From: Candidatus Rokuibacteriota bacterium
Lineage (GTDB): Bacteria > Methylomirabilota > Methylomirabilia > Rokubacteriales > CSP1-6
DNA length: 64,000 nucleotides
NCBI GenBank assembly: GCA_003220535.1
Contig: QHSU01000057.1
Location: forward strand, 169,397 to 233,396
Reading direction: 5' to 3'
The translations under genes and the position numbers were made by a program. The first letter of the stretch is position 1; each line of letters starts with the position of its first letter. Under the pieces are notes generated by a model, which was not told the origin of the DNA, did no database searches, and saw nothing but the letters and a program-made list of their open reading frames with translations. This document shows positions 9,184 through 17,026 of this stretch, piece after piece.

Positions 9184-10455
9184 TCACGTCTTCTCGAAGT
9201 CGATCCGCTCGTACACGGGCAGTCCCTGGAGATGACGTCGCAGGCAGTCGAGCCCCATCTCGACGGCGCCCAGCCGCACCCACTCGCGCCCGCCGAGGAT
9301 GCGGCTGCGCCGCGAGTCGGTGGCCTCCGCGGTCGCGATCGCCAGGCAAATGGTACCCCCGAAGTCGATCCGGTCGGGGCCGTCGTCGAGCTCGATCAGC
9401 ACCGCCAGGGCGTGCGTGGCGCCGGTTCGGCGGCGCGCGGCGTTCGCCACCGCCTCCGCCGTCTCGCGAGTCAACTCGCCCGCCGGCGGGGCGCCGTCGA
9501 GGCCGACACCCGCGAAGATCTCGGCGAGGTCGCGGGCCACGACGCCCCGGCGGAAGACCTTTTCCGCACCCGGCAGATGGGCGAAGCGCGCGGCGATCTG
9601 TCCGCTCGTGAACGTCTCGACGATCGCCAGCGACGCCTGCCGGGCCGTGAGCTCCGTCAGGATGACCCCCTCCAGCGTCTGTTCGTCCTCGCCCAGGATG
9701 AAGTTGCCGAGCCGCTTGCGCACTTCGCGCTCGACCGGCGCCAGCTTCGCCCGGATATCGTCCATGTCGGTGCCGCGCACGGTCAGCTTGGTCTCGAGCT
9801 GCGGATAGTGAGCGCGGAAGCCGAGCTTCACGGTGCCGTCGGGCACGAGCTCTTCGACGCCCGTGAGCAGCGCATCGACGTGCGATTCGCCGAGCCCGTA
9901 GGAATGGAAGCGCTTGAGAAGGATGGCCGTCTGCATGCCGCTCTTCGCGAGGAGCCGCGGAACGATCTGCTCCTCGAGCATACGGCGCAGCTCGCGCGGT
10001 ACCCCCGGGGTGAAGAAAAAGCGCGCCCGGCCGATGTCGAGCGCGAAGCCACAGGCGGTGCCGATCGGATTGTCGATCACCTCGGCGGTCGTGGGCAGCA
10101 TCGCCTGCTTCTTGTTGTTCGGAGGCATGACGCGGCTGCGGCGGCGGAAGAACTCTTCCATCCGGGTGAGCCATTCCTCGTTGAGCGCGAGCTCGACCCC
10201 CGCGGCCCGGGCCGCGATCTCCTGGGACAGGTCGTCGATCGTGGGACCGAGACCACCGTTGACGATGACCGCGTCGGCGCGCTGCCCGGCCAGCTTGAAC
10301 GCGAGCAACAGATTCTCGCGGTCGTCGCCGACCGTCGTCTCCCACTGGACCGAGAGACCGGCGTCCTCCAGCTTCTGCGAGATGTAGCTGAAGTTGGTGT
10401 TGACGATCTTTCCGGTGAGGACCTCGTCGCCTGTGCAGATCACTTCGATGCGCAT
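9184..10455 (-). CDS. cinA: CinA family protein (competence/damage-inducible protein A)
   Basis: A 423-residue two-domain protein. The N-terminal MoCF/COG1058 domain (about 1-170) is well conserved: EVICTGDEVLTGKIVNTN, VNGGLGPTIDDLS, and FFFTPGVPRELRRM. The C-terminal domain (about 262-423) occupies the place of the nicotinamide-nucleotide amidase (PncC) domain but is eroded: the usual AESCTGG reads VETFTSGQ, and the GPxG...KPVGTV block is not recognisable. The N-terminal pyrophosphatase-type activity may therefore remain while amidase activity is doubtful. It starts 13 nt after the upstream hydrolase gene ends, so the two are probably co-transcribed. Confidence 0.88.
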   Translation of the reverse strand: MRIEVICTGDEVLTGKIVNTNFSYISQKLEDAGLSVQWETTVGDDRENLLLAFKLAGQRADAVIVNGGLGPTIDDLSQEIAARAAGVELALNEEWLTRMEEFFRRRSRVMPPNNKKQAMLPTTAEVIDNPIGTACGFALDIGRARFFFTPGVPRELRRMLEEQIVPRLLAKSGMQTAILLKRFHSYGLGESHVDALLTGVEELVPDGTVKLGFRAHYPQLETKLTVRGTDMDDIRAKLAPVEREVRKRLGNFILGEDEQTLEGVILTELTARQASLAIVETFTSGQIAARFAHLPGAEKVFRRGVVARDLAEIFAGVGLDGAPPAGELTRETAEAVANAARRRTGATHALAVLIELDDGPDRIDFGGTICLAIATAEATDSRRSRILGGREWVRLGAVEMGLDCLRRHLQGLPVYERIDFEKT

Positions 10456-10468
10456 GTGGAATGTCGTC

Positions 10469-11359
10469 CTAGTGGAGAACCTTCAGCAGTGCGTCGACCA
10501 CCGCCTTGGGCTCCTCGCGCGGCATGAAATGACCGACGCCGGGTACGAGGCGCCGTTCGGTTCCTGCCGGAAATCGTGAGAGCTCGCCCTCGGAGCGGCC
10601 GGGGGGTCCCACCGTGTCCTCCGCCCCGTGAAGGACTACGGTGGGAACGGTGATCGGCGGCCGCGGGGCGAGGCGCCGCTCGATCGCGTCCAGGCGCCCA
10701 TCGCCCGGAGCGTTGCCGTGACGGTGGCGATAGGAGTGGATCACCACCGCCACGAAGTCGGGGTTGTCGAAGGAGGCGGCCGTGCGGTCGAACGTCGCCT
10801 GATCGAATTGCCAGCTCGGCGACCATTCCTCCCACAGGAGCCGGCAGATCTCGCGGCGGTTCTTCTCGAGCCCCAGCCGCCCACGCTCGGTGTTGAAGTA
10901 CCACTGATACCAGTACGACCGCTCGGCCACGGCCGAGGCCGGCGGCGGCGGCGTGACCGTGTTCTGGACGTTGTAGCCGCCGATGGTGACGAGGGCGCGG
11001 ACCCGCTCGGGGGCGAGGATCGCGGCGATGCACGCGGCCCGGCCTCCCCAGTCGTACCCGGCCAGGCCGGCCGCGCGCAGGCCGAGTGCCTGCATGAACT
11101 CGAGCAGGTCCTGGCCGATGGCGGCCTGCTGAGCCATCCGCGGCTCCTCCGGATTCAGGAAGCGCGTCGGGCCGTAGCCGCGCAGATAGGGGACCAGCAC
11201 CCGATAGCCAGCCGCGGCGAGCGGAGGTGCCACGTCGTCCCAGGCGCGCGCGTCGTCCGGGAACCCGTGGAGGAGAACGATGGGAACGCCGCCGGCGTCG
11301 CCGTGAGCTTCGTAGCCGATCTCCAGCGTCGGGGTCCGCACCCTGACGATTTCGGACAT
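10469..11359 (-). CDS. Alpha/beta hydrolase, epoxide hydrolase/dehalogenase-like
   Basis: A 296-residue alpha/beta-hydrolase. The oxyanion region is LLHGFPDD, and the nucleophile elbow is AGYDWGG, where Asp rather than Ser is the nucleophile, as in epoxide hydrolases and haloalkane/haloacetate dehalogenases. A late acidic residue lies in HGAEDTVGPP and the catalytic His in GVGHFMPREEP. Soluble epoxide hydrolases use two lid tyrosines; YWYQWYFN is a candidate for one. The mechanism should be a covalent ester intermediate, but whether the substrate is an epoxide or a halide is open. Co-directional with cinA. Confidence 0.88.
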   Translation of the reverse strand: MSEIVRVRTPTLEIGYEAHGDAGGVPIVLLHGFPDDARAWDDVAPPLAAAGYRVLVPYLRGYGPTRFLNPEEPRMAQQAAIGQDLLEFMQALGLRAAGLAGYDWGGRAACIAAILAPERVRALVTIGGYNVQNTVTPPPPASAVAERSYWYQWYFNTERGRLGLEKNRREICRLLWEEWSPSWQFDQATFDRTAASFDNPDFVAVVIHSYRHRHGNAPGDGRLDAIERRLAPRPPITVPTVVLHGAEDTVGPPGRSEGELSRFPAGTERRLVPGVGHFMPREEPKAVVDALLKVLH

Positions 11360-11368
11360 CGCCGGCTC

Positions 11369-11571
11369 CTAGCCCATCAGCAGGGCGCCCGGGATCTGGC
11401 ACCCCATCGTCTGGATCTGCTCGCGACTGACGCCCTCGGCCGCAAGGCCCGTCACGAACATCTGCAGGCCGTCCGCCGGAGTCGGATTGCCGTCGTCCAC
11501 CGCGCGACCGAAGACATCGGGTGCCGCGTGCGTGTGGAAGTCGATCAGCCCGCGGATCGGGCTGACCGGCG
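11369..11571 (-). pseudogene. Amidohydrolase relic with internal deletion
   Basis: Reading the minus strand, the N-terminal metal-binding block of a metal-dependent hydrolase (GLIDFHTHAAPDVFGR) is followed almost at once by a typical C-terminal block (GLAAEGVSREQIQTMGCQIP, then GALLMG). About 200 bp remain of a gene normally near 900 bp, and there is no start codon right before the N-terminal block. The surrounding longer frame (to 11848) is low-complexity and unlikely to be a real protein. I infer a deletion that removed the middle of the barrel. Confidence 0.6.
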
Positions 11572-11841
11572 GCGGAGGGTGCGAGTAGCCACGGACGCCC
11601 GGGGCGGCGGCCGCCGCCTCGCGTGGGACGCCGGTGCCCACGTGCCGGCCGTGCGCGGACGGCGGCGTCCGATCTCGGCCGCGACGGGCGGCCTGCGCGA
11701 CCTCCCGATCGGCGAGCGTCGAGCGCGGCGGGGAGAGCCATCCGGCTGCGTGGCAACAGCCGCACACGAGAGGGCGCGGCGCGGCTTGCGCGTTCGGACC
11801 GGGTCGATCAGTCATCGGGGCACGATCATACGTCAACGGCG

Positions 11842-11975
11842 TCACCACATCACGATGCCGCTGTCGATGTTGATCGACTGGCCCGTCCTTTCAGCCGGCC
11901 TGCTTTTCGTCCTCGGGAAGGACGCGAGGTTCCGGCGCCCGTAACAATCGCGACTTTCCCGTCCAGAATGTCCAT
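11842..11975 (-). pseudogene. Short-chain dehydrogenase relic with internal deletion
   Basis: From ATG 11975, preceded by a purine-rich GAGGAAAGGAAGAGC, the minus strand reads MDILDGKVAIVTGAG, the canonical SDR N terminus and the start of the TGxxxGxG motif. After roughly 80 bp and a frame change it reads TGQSINIDSGIVMW then stop, the canonical SDR C terminus. About 130 bp remain of a gene normally near 750 bp. It lies next to the amidohydrolase relic, so the two were probably neighbours in one lost operon. Confidence 0.65.
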
Positions 11976-12050
11976 GCTCTTCCTTTCCTCGCATCGATTC
12001 CGGCGCGGCTACGTTACTGGGTTCGCGGACGTCGGGCAACCGTCCTCGGT

Positions 12051-12103
12051 GTCCAGGTCCGGCGGCGCCCGCCCGGCGGGCGCCGCCGGACCTGGACCTT
12101 TTT
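12051..12103 (+). terminator. Very strong intrinsic terminator-like hairpin
   Basis: Perfect 22-bp stem (12051-12072 with 12076-12097, beginning GTCCAGGTCCGGCGGCGCCC) and a 3-nt loop, followed by CTTTTT. It is oriented to stop rightward transcription, yet no rightward gene lies upstream for more than 3 kb. It may insulate the SDR gene at 12193 from antisense or read-through transcription, or be left over from the deleted region to its left. Confidence 0.8.
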
Positions 12104-12192
12104 AAGGCTGACTTGACGAGGAGAAGCGGAGGTCGCAGGCTCTGGCTCGGGTTCGCATCGCTGACTCAGACGACTCAGGGAGGGATGACGAC

Positions 12193-12978
12193 ATGGCTGG
12201 ACGGGTCGAGGGGAAGGTCGCGCTGATCACCGGCGGGGGGAGCGGCATCGGCCGGGCCTGCGCGCTGCGGTTCGCGAAGGAGGGGGCGAACGTCTGCGTC
12301 GCCGATCTCGATCTGAAGGCGGCGACGGAGACCGCGCGGCAGGTCGACGCGGCCGGACGGAAGTCGCTGGCCGTTCAGGTCGACACCACCGACGAGGCCG
12401 CCAACGACACGATGGTCAGGCGCTGCGTCGAAGCGCTCGGCGCGGTGGACGTCCTCGTCGCCGCGGCGGGCATCGGTGCTGCCCGTGTGCCGGGAACGGG
12501 ATCGTACCAGCCGTACACCGTGCTGAGCATTCCGATGGACCAGTTCCGGCGGGTCATCGACGTCAATCTCTACGGTGTGCTGTTCTCGAATCGTGCGGTG
12601 ACGCGCTGGATGACGGAGCACCGAAGAGGCGGGAGCATCATCAACCTCGCGTCCATCATGTCGAGGATGCCGTCGACGAGCGCTCCCTACAGCGTAAGCA
12701 AGGCGGGGGTCTGGATGCTGACGAAGTGCCTGGCGCAGGAGCTCGCCGGCCACGGGATTCGGGTCAACGCGATCGGCCCCGGCTTCATCGAGACGCCCAT
12801 GACGGCGGCGCTCCGCGAGGACGCCGCGCGCTCGCGCTGGGCGATGGGTCTCACACCGATGGCGCGGTACGGCAAGCCGGAGGAGATCGCGGCGACCGCG
12901 CTGTTTCTCGCGTCGGACGACGCGTCCTATTTCACCGGCGAGCTACTCCACCCGTCGGGCGGCGTGTTCGTCGGCTGA
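12193..12978 (+). CDS. SDR family oxidoreductase
   Basis: A 261-residue classical SDR. ATG 12193 has GGGAGG at about 12179-12184. The cofactor motif is TGGGSGIG; the Asp in CVADLDL after beta-2 suggests NAD(H) preference. Catalytic Ser lies in INLASIMS and Tyr/Lys in YSVSK. The NNAG motif is altered to AAAG. The C terminus YFTGELLHPSGGVFVG is a normal family ending. It stands alone between a strong hairpin terminator and a convergent SDR gene, 7 bp apart. The substrate is unknown. Confidence 0.9.
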   Translation: MAGRVEGKVALITGGGSGIGRACALRFAKEGANVCVADLDLKAATETARQVDAAGRKSLAVQVDTTDEAANDTMVRRCVEALGAVDVLVAAAGIGAARVPGTGSYQPYTVLSIPMDQFRRVIDVNLYGVLFSNRAVTRWMTEHRRGGSIINLASIMSRMPSTSAPYSVSKAGVWMLTKCLAQELAGHGIRVNAIGPGFIETPMTAALREDAARSRWAMGLTPMARYGKPEEIAATALFLASDDASYFTGELLHPSGGVFVG

Positions 12979-12985
12979 GCGCCCG

Positions 12986-13762
12986 TCAGCTCGCGGCGGC
13001 GAGCGCGCCGCCGTCGACCACGATCTGGGTGCCGCTGATCCACGCGGAGTCGTCCGACGCCAGAAACAGCGCACAGCGCGCGATGTCCTCGGGCTCGCCG
13101 ACGCGCCCGAGCGGGATCTGCCGACCCTCGGCCACCTCCCGCTCGACGCGCTCGATGATGTCGGCGGTCAGTCGCGTGCGGATCGTGCCGGGGCAGATCG
13201 CGTTCACGCGGATGTGATCCCGCCCGTAGGATGCGGCCATCGCGCGCGTGAGGGCGAGCACCGCGCCCTTAGAGGCGGCGTAGGCATGGCTGGCCCGCGC
13301 CGCCGAGCCGCGGAACGCGCTCACCGACGCGGTGTTGATGATCGAGCCGCCTCCCGCCCGACGCAGGGCCGGGACCGCGGCGCGGCTCACGAGATACATC
13401 GCGCGGACGTTCACGTCCAGGGCCAGGTCCCATTTGTCGAGCTCGATCGTCTCGACCGTCCCGCCGACGGTCATCGTGCCGACGCCCGCGTTGTTGAAGA
13501 GCACGTCGATCCGACCGGCGTCGCTGACCGCGGCCGCGACCACCGCGGCGCAATCCTCCGGCCGCGCGAGGTCGGCGGTCACTGTGACCGCCTCGCCGCC
13601 GGCGCGACGCACCTCGGCGGCGGTCCGCGCGAGCTCGTCGGCGCGGGCGTCCGCCAGGGTGAGCCGCGCGCCGGCCCGGGCGAAGAGCAGGGCCGTCGCT
13701 CGCCCGATGCCCGCCGCCGCGCCCGTGATGATGGCAACCTTGCCGTCCAGGGGTGGCATCAT
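12986..13762 (-). CDS. SDR family oxidoreductase
   Basis: A 258-residue classical SDR, beginning MMPPLDGKVAIITGAAAGIG. NNAG, the catalytic NTASVSAF serine and YAASK are all present, and the C terminus is WISGTQIVVDGG. Its ATG at 13762 overlaps the stop of the upstream MetE-like gene by one base (TGATG), indicating translational coupling. It is thus the third gene of a leftward operon (isomerase-like, MetE-like, SDR). Longer open frames upstream are shadows of the MetE-like gene. Confidence 0.92.
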   Translation of the reverse strand: MMPPLDGKVAIITGAAAGIGRATALLFARAGARLTLADARADELARTAAEVRRAGGEAVTVTADLARPEDCAAVVAAAVSDAGRIDVLFNNAGVGTMTVGGTVETIELDKWDLALDVNVRAMYLVSRAAVPALRRAGGGSIINTASVSAFRGSAARASHAYAASKGAVLALTRAMAASYGRDHIRVNAICPGTIRTRLTADIIERVEREVAEGRQIPLGRVGEPEDIARCALFLASDDSAWISGTQIVVDGGALAAAS

Positions 13763-14922
13763 CACCCCCACAGCCGCTTCGTGGCCAGGTCGGCGCCCTC
13801 GCGGAGCGCGCGGAGCTTCGTCCACACGATGCTCTCCTCGACGAGCATCGAGCCGGCGAACGTGCCGAAGCCGCAATCGACGCTGGCCAGGACGCGCGTG
13901 CGGTCGCCCACTGCCGCCACGGCCGCGGCGATGCGATCGGCGACGACCTCCGGATGCTCGACGACGTTGGTCGTGGAGTCGATCACCCCCGGGAGAAACA
14001 GCATCCCGTCGGGCAGGGGATGCTGGCGGAACGCCTTCAGCTCGTGCTGGTGCCGCGGGCTCGCGAGCGGCAGCGACAGCGCGCCGACCCGCGCGCGATA
14101 GATGATCGGCAGGAGCGGTTCCAGCGGGACGTCGTGGGTGTGCGGGCCGTCGTAGTTGCCCCAACAGAGATGCAGGCGCACGCGGTCGGGCGGGATGGCC
14201 GCGATCGCCTCGTTGATGGCGTCAATGTGGAGGGCCACGGCCTCGAGGAACCGGTCGAGGGGCTCGTCCTGGAAGAAGCGCACGCGCTCCATCGCGAGGT
14301 CCGGGCAGTCGAGCTGGAGCACGAACCCGCGCGACGCGATCAGCTCGTACTCTTTGCGCATCTCGCGGGCAAGGGCGCGGATGTAGCGCTCGTGCGAGCC
14401 GTAGAACGCGTCGAGCATGATGGTGGCGATGACGCCGGGCGAGGCCGCCGTCATGAATGGCTCGGCGAACCCCTTGCTCGCGGCGCCGGCGCAGCGCTGG
14501 AACAGCTCGCAGTCGGCCGTGGCCTCGCCGAGGTCGGTGTATGCCACCTCGGCCACCGCTTGCGGCGCGTCATTGATCCGCGCAGCACCGGTGCGCAGGC
14601 GGGCCAGGCGCGACATGTAATCGGGGTGCTCGGCGATGTCGCGTGACATGCGCCGCTTGCTGGCGCCGCCGAAGCCGCGCATCCGCCTGGCCGGGTAGGT
14701 CGAGAAGCCCACGCGCGGCTGCTCGCCGTCGTTGCCGACGTCGACGCCCGCCTCGAGCTGCTTACCCACCACGTGGCGCACGGCCGCCTCGGCCTCGCGG
14801 GCGAGGACGGCGGCGTCGACGGCCTCGCCGCGGTCCTGACGCACGAGCAGGTCGCGAAGGGCTGGCGGGCGGGGAAGACTGCCGACGTGCGTCGTCAGGA
14901 TCCAGTGCTCGCTGCGTTTCAT
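13762..14922 (-). CDS. Cobalamin-independent methionine synthase-like (MetE C-terminal domain) protein
   Basis: A 386-residue (beta/alpha)8 protein of the short MetE-like family, which includes core methionine synthases and alkyl-CoM transferases. ATG 14922 has AGGAGG just upstream and overlaps the previous stop by 4 bp (ATGA). Family features are HVGSLPRP, DVGNDGEQPRVGFSTY, the zinc-ligand His/Cys in RLHLCWGN and the late Cys in SVDCGFG. At the usual Glu ligand the sequence reads LSLPLASPRHQHE where relatives have a FEAANPRH-like block, so the zinc site may be altered. Operon context with a sugar-isomerase-like and an SDR gene argues for catabolic methyl or thiol transfer rather than housekeeping methionine synthesis. 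Confidence 0.88.
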   Translation of the reverse strand: MKRSEHWILTTHVGSLPRPPALRDLLVRQDRGEAVDAAVLAREAEAAVRHVVGKQLEAGVDVGNDGEQPRVGFSTYPARRMRGFGGASKRRMSRDIAEHPDYMSRLARLRTGAARINDAPQAVAEVAYTDLGEATADCELFQRCAGAASKGFAEPFMTAASPGVIATIMLDAFYGSHERYIRALAREMRKEYELIASRGFVLQLDCPDLAMERVRFFQDEPLDRFLEAVALHIDAINEAIAAIPPDRVRLHLCWGNYDGPHTHDVPLEPLLPIIYRARVGALSLPLASPRHQHELKAFRQHPLPDGMLFLPGVIDSTTNVVEHPEVVADRIAAAVAAVGDRTRVLASVDCGFGTFAGSMLVEESIVWTKLRALREGADLATKRLWG

Positions 14923-15770
14923 GGTGCCTCCTGCCTGGCGCGGTAGTAGTCGTCGAGGAAACGGCGTGTGCTCGCTGCGGTCGTCTTGGCCCACTCCCGC
15001 GCCGAGAGGCGAGCCGTCGTCGGCATGGGAAGCTCGACGCTGAGCGGCAGCCCGGGCGGCAGGGCATCGAGGATGTCCCGGAGCGGCAGCCTGCCTTCGC
15101 CCGGCAGGCGGCGCTGGTTGGGACTCATGCGCCCGAGCTTCGTCAGATCGGGCTCGCCGGGACCGAGCACGCCGTCCGAGATCTGCGCGTAGGGAAACAA
15201 TCGAGGGTCCAGGCCCCGGAGCAGCGCGGCGCTGCCGCCGCTGCGGACGAAATTGAGGGGGTCGAGGCAGACGACCGCGTTCTTCCGGCCGAGCTCGGAG
15301 AGGAGCCGTAGCGTCTGCGACAAGGTCGCGAGTGGGCGGATCACCGCGAACTCCACGGCGGCCACCACGCCGAACCGGCCCGCGACGTCGCAGAAGCGGC
15401 CGAGATGGTCGCGCAGGCGCTCCCACTCCGGATCGTCACCGGCCACCAGCGCGTAGCGGGCGCCCAGCTCGGCGCCCAGCTCCAGCGCGGCCGCGAACGT
15501 GTCGAAGTCGGTCGTCGGCTGCAGGTAGAAGCTCAAGATGTCGAGCACGCTCAACCCCGTGCCCGCCAGTGCCCGCTTGAGCTCGCGGATCAGCGCGGCG
15601 TCACCCACCACCGGATGGAACGCAAACAGCGGCGAGCGAGCGAGGCGAAGCCCGACGGCGTCGTACCCGGCCGCGGCGGCGGCCTCGACGTACTCGAGCG
15701 GTGGCGTGTCGGGAAGCGTCGGCGGCGAGAGGGCGACCAGGTTGGCGCTCACAGGGACAGGATCATACAC
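14919..15770 (-). CDS. Sugar phosphate isomerase/epimerase-like TIM-barrel protein
   Basis: A 283-residue xylose-isomerase-like TIM barrel (AP-endonuclease-2 fold). Metal-site positions are visible as VAAVEFAV, VCLDPLNF, FPYAQISD and LSVELPM, giving the Glu/Asp/Asp/Glu pattern expected for divalent metal. No strong ribosome-binding site precedes ATG 15770; a GTG at 15752 is an alternative. It is the first gene of a leftward operon, overlapping the MetE-like gene by 4 bp. Such proteins isomerise sugars, inosose or hydroxypyruvate-type keto acids; the substrate is not evident. Confidence 0.87.
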   Translation of the reverse strand: MYDPVPVSANLVALSPPTLPDTPPLEYVEAAAAAGYDAVGLRLARSPLFAFHPVVGDAALIRELKRALAGTGLSVLDILSFYLQPTTDFDTFAAALELGAELGARYALVAGDDPEWERLRDHLGRFCDVAGRFGVVAAVEFAVIRPLATLSQTLRLLSELGRKNAVVCLDPLNFVRSGGSAALLRGLDPRLFPYAQISDGVLGPGEPDLTKLGRMSPNQRRLPGEGRLPLRDILDALPPGLPLSVELPMPTTARLSAREWAKTTAASTRRFLDDYYRARQEAP

Positions 15771-15852
15771 GGTCCCGAAGGCCGGGCCGTAGTGTACCCT
15801 TTGGGCGCCGGGCCGCCGATCGGGCCCGAGCGAAAGTCACTCAGCTGAGGTG

Positions 15853-15903
15853 CGCGCCGCAGGCCGTCGCGGGGCTGGGACCCCGCCGGTCGAGGCGCGA
15901 CTC
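15853..15903 (-). repeat. Dispersed repeat R1, copy B (51 bp, full length)
   Basis: The inverse complement matches copy A (3113-3163) at 48 of 51 positions; the three differences are transitions, and one turns a stem G-C pair into a G-T pair, so the hairpin can still form. The GAGTC end points to the NIPSNAP gene, whose ATG is 19 nt further on. Confidence 0.8.
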
Positions 15904-15921
15904 AAATCCGAGGAGGCCCGA

Positions 15922-16242
15922 ATGTTCTTCGAGCTCAGGCAATACCACGTTCGCCCCGGTCAGCGCGACAAGTGGGTCAAGTGCATGGAGGAGGAGATCA
16001 TCCCGTTCCAGGTCAAGATGGGCATGGTGATCCTCGGCAGCTTCGTCGGCGAGGAAGACGAGAACGTCTACGTCTGGATCCGCCGGTTCGAGAGCGAGCA
16101 AGAGCGCAAGCGTCTCTACGACCTCGTCTATCAGAGCGACTACTGGAAGAACGAGATCTCCCCGAAGGTTCCGACCTTGATCGACCGCGAGCAGATCAAG
16201 GTCACGCGCCTGGTGGCGACGCCGCACTCGGTCATCCAGTAG
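15922..16242 (+). CDS. NIPSNAP family protein
   Basis: A 106-residue ferredoxin-like-fold protein with the NIPSNAP opening MFFELRQYHVRPGQRDKWV and the mid-motif YVWIRRFESEQER. AGGAGG at 15911-15916 fixes ATG 15922; an upstream in-frame start would translate repeat R1. Bacterial NIPSNAP proteins are found next to oxidoreductases and aromatic degradation genes, but their activity is poorly defined. It heads a rightward operon with an SDR and an LLM oxidoreductase. Confidence 0.9.
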   Translation: MFFELRQYHVRPGQRDKWVKCMEEEIIPFQVKMGMVILGSFVGEEDENVYVWIRRFESEQERKRLYDLVYQSDYWKNEISPKVPTLIDREQIKVTRLVATPHSVIQ

Positions 16243-16243
16243 C

Positions 16244-17026
16244 GTGGGGTTCTCGGCCGACACGCTCCGCGATCGCGTGGCGATCGTGACCGGAGCCAGC
16301 CAGGGGATCGGCCGCGCGATCGCCGTCGAGCTGGCCAGGGTCGGCGCCCACGTGGTGGCCTGCAGTCGCCGCCCCGAGGCGCTGGAGCCTGTCGCCGACG
16401 CGGTGCGCGCCGAGGGGCGGCGTGCGCTGGCCGTCGTCTGCGACGTGGGGGATGCGCGTCAGGTGGACCGCGCGGTCACGCAGACCGTGGACGCATTCGG
16501 GCGCATCGATCTCCTGGTCAACAACGCGGGCTATCGGATTCGCTCACCCCTGGAGGACCTTCCCCGAGCCGAGTGGGACGCGATGGTGGCGACCAACCTC
16601 ACCGGCGTCTTTCTCTTCTCGCAAGCGGTCGGACGCGTGATGATCCGGCAGCATGCCGGCAAGATCATCAACGTGACGTCGGTGGCCGGACGCACCGGCT
16701 CCCGCGGCATGGCGGCCTACGCCGCCGCCAAGGCGGGCGCCGCCGTGCTGACACAGAGCCTCGGCGCCGAGTGGGCGAAGCACGGAATCACCGTCAACGC
16801 GGTGGCGCCCGGGCCGGTGGAGACGGAAGGCGTGCTCGAGGTGTGGAAGACCCCCGCGATGGCCGCTCAGGCCGCCCGCGATGTGCCGCTCCAGCGTCTG
16901 GGCCGCCCCGAAGAGATCGCGTGGGCGGTCATCTTCGTCGCGTCGGACCAGGCGAACTTCATGACGGGGGAAACGCTCTACGTGAGTGGTGGTCCGCGAG
17001 TGGCCAACCGCGAGGGCAACCAATGA
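16244..17026 (+). CDS. SDR family oxidoreductase
   Basis: A 260-residue classical SDR, GTG start one base after the NIPSNAP stop. The cofactor motif is TGASQGIG with CSRRPE after beta-2 (Arg suggests NADP preference); NNAG, NVTSVAG and YAAAK follow. The C-terminal block FMTGETLYVSGG is typical. Its TGA overlaps the ATG of the next gene (ATGA), so NIPSNAP, SDR and LLM genes should be translated from one message. Confidence 0.92.
   Translation: MGFSADTLRDRVAIVTGASQGIGRAIAVELARVGAHVVACSRRPEALEPVADAVRAEGRRALAVVCDVGDARQVDRAVTQTVDAFGRIDLLVNNAGYRIRSPLEDLPRAEWDAMVATNLTGVFLFSQAVGRVMIRQHAGKIINVTSVAGRTGSRGMAAYAAAKAGAAVLTQSLGAEWAKHGITVNAVAPGPVETEGVLEVWKTPAMAAQAARDVPLQRLGRPEEIAWAVIFVASDQANFMTGETLYVSGGPRVANREGNQ

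Noticed and set aside
15850..15921. N-terminal extension of the NIPSNAP protein
   Set aside because: The extension is translated from repeat R1; AGGAGG and the family N terminus support ATG 15922.
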